Shown here: piece after piece, positions 26,789-35,737 of the stretch
Layout: each line of letters opens with the position of its first letter
Numbering within the stretch: the stretch's first letter is position 1
Assembly (NCBI GenBank): GCA_026874595.1
Contig: CM049314.1
Span: 28,721,729 to 28,785,728, forward strand
Length of the DNA: 64,000 bases
Source of the DNA: Sipunculus nudus
Lineage: Eukaryota > Annelida > Sipuncula > Golfingiida > Sipunculidae
Reading direction: 5' to 3'
Program-made: the position numbers and the translations under genes
The notes under the pieces: model-generated
The model's input: only the letters and a program-made list of their open reading frames with translations
Told to the model about the DNA's origin: nothing
The model's database searches: none

Positions 26789-26953
26789 GGGGCGGATCCA
26801 GGATTTTGGAAAGGGGGGGGGGGGTCCAACCTTGGGGGACTAATGAAAAACCTAAAAAAAGGTCCCCAGGTCCGGAAAAGTGGTTTTGTCTAAAACCCTT
26901 GAAAAAGCTGCTCCAGACCCACTAGACCCCCCCCCCCCCGAATGCGCTTCTGG
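26789..26953. mobile_element. Small hAT-like MITE or fragment
   Basis: The left end reads CAGGGGCGGATCCAGG, a terminus style common in hAT elements. The right end reads CGAATGCGCTTCTG, which inverted gives CAGAAGCGCATTC, a partial match of 9 of 13. G and C runs lie just inside each end. No clean 8 bp target duplication was found. Confidence 0.5.
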
Positions 26954-27227
26954 ACCGGGTTATTGTATTCATGTCAACCAAATTAAATATGCACCAACAT
27001 GTAAAAGGTTCGTACCATTACATTACACACATTTGTTAAGGTGAATGCACACTACCAACGTTTGTACCAGCGTTAGCCAGCATTTGAAAAGTCAGAGAAA
27101 TTCGCTCAAACGTCGGCGACATTACGTTCGCGAGATGGATTTATTTTATTCATTCTACGAACGTTTTGAGTCCAACGCGTACTCACATGTTTAGCTTCTA
27201 ACATCGTTTGCTAGCATTGCATTAATT
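26954..27227. other. Short low-copy stretch
   Basis: No gene or recognised repeat end was seen. Confidence 0.4.
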
Positions 27228-27792
27228 TTAGCTCGGCTGACTGAAACTCATCTAAGCTATCGCCATCACTCTTTGTCCGTCATCCGTACGTCCGTTAACA
27301 GGGCACAAATCATAACCGCAGGACCAAACAAATTCTAACTGAATCTCCATGGTGGTCCACAAAAAAAAAACCTTCCTGGAAAGCTGAAATTAGGTCAGTG
27401 GACGCTTCTTGGCATTCAAGAGCTTTTGGGCTTCGTCGTCCAAAGTTATGGCTAATCCGTGGAATGTTCGTCTTTGCCATCTCTTGTGGGACCATTGCGT
27501 TTCTTGTTTCGGGTACACGTTTAACTCATTTGGAATAACGCTCGGCTAAGTTCACTACTGCCAGCGTCGATGTCCGCCAACGATGCATAAGTTGAGCAAG
27601 CTCTGCACAGCTTAAACCAGCTCCCATGAACGTTTACAAATTGAGCACATCTTAAGTGAGTGACCCAGTTTTTGGCTTGCTAGGAGATCTTTCATTCGAA
27701 GGACCAAAACTTTCAAAACGGGCCAGTATAACGGACGGACGGACAAAGGACCATCGTAACAGATCAGTTGACGTATAGTAAGCTGAGCTAAA
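27228..27792. mobile_element. Two family A tails in inverted arrangement
   Basis: The left edge TTTTAGCTCGGCTGACTG (minus-oriented tail) and the right edge TAGTAAGCTGAGCTAAAA (plus-oriented tail) form imperfect inverted repeats of about 75 bp. They include facing TTTGTCCGTC / GACGGACAAA tracts. Between them are about 250 bp of unrelated sequence and pieces of two tail subtypes. This may be a composite of two truncated copies or a foldback derivative. Confidence 0.6.
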
Positions 27793-28483
27793 ATCTGTGA
27801 AACACATCGACTCCAGCTTAACAACGAAACTAGGCTACTCTTGAAGTCTTGTATGTTAAAATTATTAATTAAGTGTACTGGCATTTCTGGCATACTTATT
27901 CGGCTGTATTGGTTGATATGCTCAACCCCCCCCCCCCCCCCCCATCCAATTATAACATATTTTGCCCTCCACTGCCGTGCCCCTTATTCGAAAGTTGAAA
28001 AACACCAATGTTGCTCAAATCGATATTTGTTCGGTTATTATGCTAAGGAACAAACTATAACGCCGTTTCATCAATACAGGTTCTTATATATATAAATTAT
28101 ATTACATATAGAAACCCGAGTGTTCTAGAAAGCGGAGTTTTTAGTGGTTTTCTTGCAAAATAGCCTCAAAAATAGCGAAACGAGTAACGTTGATAATATC
28201 CTTTTACTTACCATAAATATTACACCTTACAGACCAGTGACTGTGCAATGGTTGATTCAGAGTTTTACCCGTTTCTGGTCAATGCTTTTCTGGGAAATTG
28301 ATCGTATTCTCCTCACAGTGGAAATCCCGCTGCGGTTGAACATTTTGTTGTGGTTCAATATTAAGTAATAAAAAGGTTTTACAAAAACATTGGTAATACC
28401 GGGGCAAGATCCAAAAGTGAGCTAATAAGGCAGGGGCGTAATGAAGGAGGGAAGAGGGCCGAAATATTTGGCAAAGGAAATGA

Positions 28484-28486
<3 letters not shown>
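27793..28486. other. Low-copy DNA, no gene seen
   Basis: It includes a run of about 18 C near 27926. No exon or repeat end was recognised. Confidence 0.4.

Positions 28487-28577
<91 letters not shown>
28487..28577. repeat. (AT)n microsatellite, long
   Basis: About 90 bp of uninterrupted AT dinucleotides. A second AT block begins about 310 bp further on. Confidence 0.95.
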
Positions 28578-28578
<1 letters not shown>

Positions 28579-28887
28579 CCTTCGGCAGAGCAGTGACTAT
28601 CTTGAATTCAGTTAATAACAAAGCTTACAGTGTGACCCTTCGCTAGCAGCGACAGCTTGTCACCCCAAACGTCGATTTTAAATGAAATGAAGACGATGGC
28701 CCTGTCAGTTTATTTCCGAAGGCCAGAGTGTCATGCTGTCATGGCTACTTCGCTAGGAGACTGGGGCTGGCTTGCAAGCTATCCCCAATAATCTTGCTGG
28801 TGTCTCTTCAAAACAGGCATGTGTATATCCACATGAATTCATGGCTGCTGGGGAATTAATGACAGGGAGGGGTTAGTCTAGAGGAAA

Positions 28888-28899
28888 TATATATATATT

Positions 28900-28953
<54 letters not shown>

Positions 28954-28962
28954 TACATACAT
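28888..28962. repeat. (AT)n microsatellite
   Basis: AT dinucleotides with a few interruptions, ending in GATACATACATATA. Confidence 0.9.
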
Positions 28963-29046
28963 ATATAAAACATCTCACAATAATTTCACACTAAATACTT
29001 ATGTTTAATTTAAATTAGAAATATCAGTTGTACAAGTTGAATAAAG

Positions 29047-29713
29047 AAACAAGGGACCCATGGGTCACGGCGCTCACCTGAATTTTGTAAAGTTTCAGCA
29101 AATGCACAATATACCTATTTGCATTGTTAATTTTTTATATATTAATTAGCATTTCCAAAGCTAAGTGAAAATAATCCTTCTATTTGGTGATAATCAAGTA
29201 CTAAATATATGATTGCCAAACTAAGACTTTGATATGATTGCCATGGAAAAACAAGTATAGGTTTCTGAGATACTGTGTTGCATGTAAATATTTTCAGATA
29301 GACACAGGAGGACAGAAAGGACTGAAAACATTATTTCACTTTCTGCTGAAGCAGGGAAATAAAGATTTGAGTTTGTATTAAACCATTTTTTCAGCATGTC
29401 CATTTTTGGCATGAGAAAAAATTATATATTTAATGAATAAATTTTATCATATTAAATGTTTACAATTTTTCAAATATAATAAATTTACAATACAAAAAGA
29501 ATCAACAAATATAAGTAAATTTAGAAATCTAAGCTATATATCATAATTTATCTTAAGTTTGGTCATGTCAGTTTGTTCAATTATGCATACACATATAATT
29601 TACTATTTGTTTAAATCATAAAATGTTTTGACTAAATTTAAAATAAAGTCATTTTTGTAAGATCAAAACATTAAAAATGGTATCTTTCAGATTATTACTT
29701 GGATCACTAGTCC
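29047..29713 (+). mobile_element. Family A head half
   Basis: It starts AAACAAGGGACCCATGGG with CGGCGCTCACCTGAA. Its AT-rich head-proximal part resembles 49812-50300 and, inverted, the right part of 20219-22485. No tail is found before a different repeat begins at 29714, so it is truncated or interrupted. Confidence 0.65.
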
Positions 29714-30213
29714 AACAAGGCTTAAAGGCCTAATGTGAACCAGTGCAATGGGATATACATCATGTATGATGCTTCCATGCTGGACCGTTACTTTTCAAGT
29801 ACATGTGTGACATGTATATGACAATGAGAGCACTGAACATTTTGAACCCGAGTTCATGCACCAATGACAGAAATGTCACTCCTGAAATAATGGTATGGTT
29901 GTACATACAAAAAATGACTGTAGGTAGCACCACAAGTCTTGTGTACGAGAAAGCCATCAAAGATGTTTGGACATGCAAAATTTCAGGCTGATACTTCAAA
30001 CCACTCTTCGGCTTTGTGCACAGATGCATGAAACAATTGGAAGTGGCGCCACAAGTCTTGTATACAACAAAACTATCCGAGATGTATCGACATTTATTAT
30101 TTCAGGCTGATATGCCTAATCTCTCCTGAGGAATAAGCAGGAGCATGCACTGCAAAAATATTGCAGGTGGCGCAACCTGTCATCCATACAACAAAGCTAT
30201 CTGAGATATATAC

Positions 30214-30316
30214 TGTTATGAAGACAAACTGTTCAGGGGAAAACACTAGGCCGATCCGGGATTCGAACCCATAACGGTGGCGCACAAGTCTGGCGTACCA
30301 ACCGGCTAGAAAAGCA
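30214..30316 (-). repeat. TRIM terminal repeat, 3' side of element
   Basis: On the minus strand it holds TAGCCGGTTGG (30298-30308), like a Pol III A box, and GGGTTCGAATCCC (30258-30270), like a B box. The spacing, roughly 27 bp between the boxes, is tRNA-like. The boxes lie inside the terminal repeat. Confidence 0.7.
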
Positions 30317-30483
30317 AGCTTCTTTAGCGAGACAGTTTGGTCCGCTTTTATGTCACCCCGTAACACACCCCCTCTTAAGAGCGTTCTGCTATCAGAACAA
30401 GACTAATTATCCCAGGAGTCACACTTGTTGAGCTTATTCCCAGGGCCACAAAGTTTACCGTCACGTTGGACGAGCCCCCATTT

Positions 30484-30590
30484 TGTTACGAAGACAAATT
30501 GCTCTGGGGAAAACACTGAGCCAATCCCGGTTTCGAACCCATATTGGTGGCGCACAAGCCCGGCGTACCAACCGCTCCGCTTGAAAAGCA
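30484..30590 (-). repeat. TRIM terminal repeat, 5' side of element
   Basis: The partner of 30214-30316. Its B-box-like sequence reads GGGTTCGAAACC (30529-30540). The A-box side reads GCGGAGCGGTTGGTACGCC on the minus strand. Confidence 0.7.
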
Positions 30591-30956
30591 ATACATATGC
30601 CTAAATTCAGGCTGATATAGCAAATCCCTCCTGAAAAATAAGCAGGGACATACACTTTGCAAAAATATTGCAGGTGGAGCAACCAGTCTTGTATACGACG
30701 AAGCTATCGGATATGTATAAATATGGACTATTCAGGTTGATATATCAAATCCCCCCCCCCCCCCCTGAGAAATAAGCTGGTACATACACTATGCAAAAGT
30801 CATTGTTAGGGAGCGACACCAGTCTTGTGAACGAGAAAGCAATCAAAGATGCATAAACAGGTCAAAATATCAGGCCAATACATCAAACTTCTCTTGAGAT
30901 AAGTGCACTCGGCTGTCCAGGCAGTTGCCCCGAGTTGCTGGAACAAATTGCTGGCT

Positions 30957-31050
30957 GCATCTGCTGCACTGAGTGAACTCTTGGTCTGCATCTGGCTGCA
31001 CTGAGTGAACTCTTGACCCGTACCTGGCTGCACTGAGTGAACTGTTGCAT
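30957..31050 (+). repeat. Short tandem repeat, about 33 bp unit
   Basis: Three units each contain GCTGCACTGAGTGAACT. They lie within the family B region and account for the open frames seen there. Confidence 0.85.
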
Positions 31051-31190
31051 AATCTGATACAGTTGGCAGTCTGCAAAAGCTATAACAAGACCCAGACTGA
31101 CCTTTGGCCAGTTGCCAAATTAGAAATAGTTTGCAGTCTGCCAAGCTACTAGATACAGACACAATCTTGGCCTGTTGGTTAAAATCTGTT

Positions 31191-32030
31191 TACACATACT
31201 GAAAGACTTCGGCTATAATGCTTTTAATCAAGCCGTCATATCCATAAGATTTTTTTTATCAAAATGATTAGAATAATAAAAGATGTTGCCATTTAATTGT
31301 TAGCGGTCCAATAATTCTGTCAACAATTTTTTAAGTAAACTTGAACAAAGGCCTAATTTTTGTGCAATGTTACAGAAGTTGAAACAACAGTTTTGCAAAA
31401 GAAGACCATTGCTGTCCTAAGTTTGAACTAGGCTTACCTATGGCCACAAGACCAACATCAGCTTTCTATGAATCTACCAAAAATCAAAGAACCCAATCTT
31501 TTTTTTATTCAATTCAAAACCCTACCCTAGGATAAATATTGTGAGAATTTAACGATTCAGCTAAACAGTGTCATCATAAAACATTTTTAACCTAAAAGAG
31601 GCTAGAATTATGAGGTTTTATGTCCGCGAAGACAGGTCGATGTAAGTGTAGCCACGAAAACTGCAATTCAAATATGAGTCATGTGACCAACATTTACACA
31701 AAACTTTATTGTGTCAGTATGCTTACTTGTTTAAATTCCTATAACTCGGCCAAAATTCATCAAATCCAAACCATTTGAAAAAAAAAATCATGCAAGAGCT
31801 CGTCTCTTGCATCATTTCTGTGAAATAGTGAACAATTTGGCTAGATGATTTAAGAGAAGAATATTTTAATTTTTTCAGCTTTTTCCCTATAAAATGTCAT
31901 TGGTGATCTAGCCCCCGTCTTTTTTAGATAGTATGGGTTAACGTACAGACGCCGGTACGACGGATGTTGGACGACGCCACATTAGCTCGCAGGTTCGCTA
32001 AAAAAACTAGAATATCAGTAAAAGCTGACA
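31191..32030. other. Degenerate repeat DNA, no gene seen
   Basis: Fragments resemble later parts of this cluster, for example AATATGAGTCATGTGACCAAC near 31670 recurring near 33320. It ends with CGACGGATGTTGGACGACG near 31975. Confidence 0.45.
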
Positions 32031-33037
32031 AAAGCCCTCAGCCAGAGAACAGTGTTTAGAGGTGGTAACAGTAACAAGTACTAAATATCTGTTCTCACAT
32101 GGATGTATATCTGTATATGTCTCAGTTATAAATTTAAAATGGAGAGGTATGTACCATGATTCATAACAATCCACCAAATGCTTCCTGAAAAATAAGCTAC
32201 TAAGTTTTATTCTAATATAAGCTCTGTGACCTTGAAAAGTAGGTCAAGGTTACCCATCTTCGAACATGAACGAGATTTTTGTCGATATACATCTTCACCA
32301 AAGAAATAAAATTCCTATTGTGAATTCTTTTAGAGATATCCCGCTCACAAGGCCAAAGTTGAAAAATCCAAGAAAAATTAAAAAAAAATCAGAAGTTGCA
32401 GGTGGCGCCCAAAAACTTGTGTAGCAGTTACAGAGCATCAGTCCCTATGATCATAGTAAGTATTGTGAAAATCCATCTAATGGTTCCTGAGAAATAAGCT
32501 TCTAAATGTTTTTTCTATAATCAGCTCTTAAACGTAGAAAAATAAGTCAAGGTCACCCATCTTCGAACTTGACCGAGATTTTGTCAATATACATCTTCAC
32601 CGAAAAAATAAAATTGTTACGGTGAATCCTTTTCGAGATATCCCGCTTACAAGCCCAAAGTTGAAAAATCCGATAAAAATTCATTAAAAATCAGAAATTG
32701 TAGGTGGCGCCACCAAACTTGTATAGCAGGTACAAACTATCAGTCCCAATAATCATAGTAAATTTTGTGAAAATCCACCAAATGGTTCCTGAGCAATAAG
32801 CATCTAAGTGTTTTTCTATAATCAGCTCTAAAATGTAGAATAATAGGTCAAGGTCACCCATCTTCGAACTTGACCGAGATTTTGTCGATATACATCTTTA
32901 CCGAGGAAATAAAATTCTGACGGTTAATCCTTTTCAAGATATCCCGCTCACAAGGTAAAAGTTGACGGACAGACGGACGGACGGACGGACAGCTTGGGTG
33001 ACGACAATAGCCCATCAGCCTAAGGGCTGAGGGCTAA
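32031..33037 (+). mobile_element. Family C element with tandem 300 bp units
   Basis: The left end AAAGCCCTCAGCC is inverted at the right end as GGCTGAGGGCTA. The right end also forms the hairpin TCAGCC-TAAG-GGCTGA followed by GGGCTAAAAA. Inside are three units of about 305 bp, each with AGGTCAAGGT, a phrase like TTCGAACTTGACCGAGATT, GATATCCCGCT and, in some, GGTGGCGCCACC (perfect at 32703-32714). A GACGGACGG tract at about 32965-32990 precedes the tail. No coding potential. Confidence 0.7.
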
Positions 33038-33614
33038 AAAGGTTTGTACATTGGGGTTTATAGTTTAATGCACATGCTTAATTTTATTTACTTAAATAAA
33101 AAAGTTAAGTAAAATTGATTAAAAATTCCCTTTAAAATGTAAGTTAATACAGGTGGCAACACAAAAAGCTCAATTTACAACATTTGATATGTGACAGATT
33201 TTTGCATAAGTTTTTGGAATGCTAGCTCCTGCTATCCTGTGAAATTTAGGGTTAATGTACTGATGACCCCCGTACAAAAAAAGTCGGCGCAGGTGGCGCT
33301 ACCAATACCTCAATTTCAAATATGAGTCATGTGACCAACATTTGCATAAAATTTGGTGATGATAGCTCCAGCCTTTCCTGATAATGTAATTATAGTATCC
33401 TTTTTTTTTGCCAAATAACGAAGTTCGGCTTCCTGTAATTCGGCCAAATTTCACCGAACTGGAACCATCCGAACAAACTTGTGACGTGACTGATTAGAAA
33501 CGATTGCTCTGTTTACTCTGCGCACTCATTCAGACTACCATATACCCTAATACAATTAAGAGCCGGTCTCTCCCACTCACAATTATATATGAGACACTAC
33601 ATAGCTAGCAGCAA

Positions 33615-33615
<1 letters not shown>
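33038..33615. other. Degenerate repeat units, no gene seen
   Basis: Two units resemble each other and 31660-31760, with GTGACCAACATTTGCATAAA and GGTGGCGCTACC near 33296. Confidence 0.5.

Positions 33616-33676
<61 letters not shown>
33616..33676. repeat. (CT)n microsatellite
   Basis: About 60 bp of CT dinucleotides. The RERERE frame on the minus strand is an artefact of this repeat. Confidence 0.95.
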
Positions 33677-33679
<3 letters not shown>

Positions 33680-33689
33680 TAAACAGCTA

Positions 33690-34599
33690 TTGGGTTTGTA
33701 TAGAAATGGGTCCTGTGACCTTGACCTTTGAACCCGAAAATCGACACAGTTCTCTACTTTAGTGGTGAGCCATATAAAGTGAGCCATATATAAGATAAGT
33801 TTGAAATCAATATGTCGAACAAAACTGGAGTTATCATCTGGAAACTAATTTGTAAACAGATAGCCCCTGTGACCTTGACCTTTAACCTTCATTTATGTTC
33901 TCCCCATATTTGCAAGTCAGCTAAATATGCAAAATGGAAAGTTTGGGGTAAAAACATTGGCTTATAATGCAGCCATAATCTTTTTAATCAAGTGAGTTCT
34001 GTGACCTTGCCCTTTGACCTCGTGACCTGAAAATCATATTTTTTTTTGCTTTTTGTGGTAAGCCATATGTTAGTCAAGTGTGAAATCAATGTGTAAATCC
34101 AACCTGGAGTTTTCATCTGGAAACAAAATTTGTGTGGATGGACGGATGGACAGCTAGACTGACATACAGAGAGACAGACAGACAGGATGATTTCTACAGG
34201 GCATCTACCTGTGATTAATAAAAACACCAGGTTTTGGGAAACTGGATGTAATCAAAGCTTAGATACTGACATGATTGGTGTCATTTTATAGTTAAAAAAA
34301 AACTAGAAAAATATTCGTTAAAATATCAAAAATATAGGTGGCGCCACCACTTTTGAGAAACTGACAAAACTAGTTATGGTCATTATTCAAGGAAAGATTC
34401 ATGACAATCCATGCATTAATAGGGAATATAGGTCGCAGTGACTTAATTTCAGGTTTCCAAAGAGAGTTTTTTATTGACCACCCTGGAAGGTCACTTAAAA
34501 GTTTCTAGGGCCAGCAGTTACGATTTGACGCCCGAACAGACGACGGACAATGTGCCATTCCCATACCTCAATTGACTTACAGTCAGCTGAGCTAATAAT
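33690..34599 (+). mobile_element. Family A element, head missing
   Basis: Three GTGACCTTGACC units lie at 33715, 33866 and 34000. A GGACGGATGGACAG tract near 34140 and a perfect GGTGGCGCCACC (34337-34348) follow. The tail reads AGACGACGGACAATG, ending CAGTCAGCTGAGCTAA near 34597. The left side is cut at the CT microsatellite. Confidence 0.65.
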
Positions 34600-35015
34600 A
34601 AACACAAATTTACTGAGGTTTTTTTTCTGAAAGCTTTGAATATCAAGAATTATAGTCCAGGGACTATTTTTTCACATTCACAATGTTCAGCATGTCGGCC
34701 CAACAGTACCGTGAGTGAGAAGACTTTAATCTGGTGTTAATTAAGTTACATAAATATTTCCAATGATATGTGTATTCTTTTCCTCTATTAATTCATTTCG
34801 ACTGAATACAAAATTTTTCTCAAGAAAGCGTCCCGGCATATGGATTGTATACCCTTTTACTTTCGCCTAACTGTTTTATACATTGTTATGCTTGTGTGCG
34901 AGTAAAAAATACAAGCGAGGCCAATAATGGACTAACATTCACAGCTTCTTGACTAGCTTATCTTCCAATTTTGTTCAAACTTTGTAGGATGACATAAATA
35001 TAAATGTAAGGGTAA
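34600..35015. other. Low-copy DNA, no gene seen
   Basis: No exon or repeat end was recognised. Confidence 0.4.
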
Positions 35016-35324
35016 GGCCAAAAAAAATACATAAAAAGTAATGGTTCTAAGGCAACGCCCACTTCAATGTTAACCCCCCGCATAAAAAAAACTGTTATCT
35101 TTATTTTCATTTTTTTTTAAATATAAAATAATACAATTTTGATAAAATTTCCTTTATTATGTAGTACTTTTACCTGTTTAGCAAAGACATTCTGATATTC
35201 TAATTCTTTTCCCTGATCATATGACATTTTAATGGAAACATCGAAAAAGGTTAAAGATAAAATATCGCCAGCCGTCACTAATTTCTAAAACAAAAAAGTG
35301 CCCGAGAACCATAGCTTTTTTGCC
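35016..35324. mobile_element. PIF/Harbinger-like MITE, copy 2
   Basis: It has the same plan as 2182-2527. GGCCAAAAAAAA at the left and TTTTTTGCC at the right, flanked by TAA on both sides (35013-35015, 35325-35327). Inner arms read ATGGTTCTAAGGCA and, inverted, ATGGTTCTCGGGCAC. Confidence 0.7.
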
Positions 35325-35399
35325 TAAAGCACAGTTAATTAATTGTTACAGCACAGTCAAATAATGGTCTAAGTCAAAATATGGATTATGGCTTTAAAT

Positions 35400-35480
35400 T
35401 CCAATAACGCCCGCCAGGGCGCGCGGTTTGTCACGGGCGTAGAATTCAAAGGCGCCCGCCCGGGCGCGCTCAAGCCCATT
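35400..35480. other. GC-rich patch with repeated GCCCGCC motif
   Basis: Within strongly AT-rich DNA, GCCCGCCAGGGCGCGC and GCCCGCCCGGGCGCGC occur about 45 bp apart. They differ at one base. Together with CpG-rich DNA to about 35960 they could mark a promoter-associated patch or the end of an unrecognised element. Confidence 0.6.
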
Positions 35481-35684
35481 TTACATACCCGTAATTGGGG
35501 CAAGTTTTTGGGGTGAAATGTCCATTGTCATCCATCATATTTGTACTTAAATGAAAGAGAAAAACGTCAAGTGTTGTTCTAACATGTGACCAAGATCCAA
35601 ACTGGCGCGAACGCAGACTTGTTGGAAAAATATAAAAATGATTGACTTTCACTCACGTGGCCTTGTTACGTGGGCCCTGGTAAC

Positions 35685-35737
35685 ATGTCGGCTGCGAGAG
35701 TAAAATCAGACACCTACGCTAAATTCATCAGAAATCG
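35685..35737 (+). CDS. Possible short first coding exon
   Basis: I do not recognise the protein. After AACATGTCG (a fair start context) the frame reads MSAARVKSDTYAKFIRN. A donor-like CG|GTAAAT lies at 35737/35738; without splicing it stops one codon later. The surrounding 300 bp are GC- and CpG-richer than the neighbourhood and contain CACGTG at 35654-35659 and 35912-35917. If real, it is the 5' end of a plus-strand gene whose later exons I could not identify. It could equally be chance. Confidence 0.2.

Larger units (their letters stand above)
30214..30590 (-). mobile_element. TRIM-like miniature LTR retrotransposon
   Basis: Direct terminal repeats of 103 bp (30214-30316) and 107 bp (30484-30590) begin TG and end CA and are about 85% alike. 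They flank 167 bp of internal sequence. The 4 bp direct repeat ATAC borders both sides (30210-30213, 30591-30594). On the minus strand, three bases after the first terminal repeat, lies TGGGGGCTCGTCC (30468-30480). This matches the 3' end complement of tRNA-Pro, a classic primer-binding site. There is no coding capacity, so it is non-autonomous. It interrupts a family B unit whose sequence resumes afterwards. Confidence 0.8.
29714..31190 (+). mobile_element. Family B element with tandem core units
   Basis: The head is CAACAAGGCTTAAAGGCCT, a decayed AACAAGGCCT palindrome matching 58878. Units of about 130-150 bp follow, each with a GTGGCGCCAC-like palindrome, a phrase like CTTGTATACAACAAAGC, and TTTCAGGCTGATA. 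One unit is interrupted by the TRIM at 30214-30590. No definite tail was found; the right limit is approximate. Confidence 0.6.

Noticed and set aside
27310-27495. Reverse-transcriptase or transposase fragment in the tail-to-tail element
   Set aside because: The minus-strand frame is only 61 codons and I could not recognise any conserved motif.
30258-30308. tRNA gene suggested by A/B boxes
   Set aside because: There is no acceptor stem or anticodon arm of normal form. The same sequence sits in both terminal repeats of a TRIM-like element.
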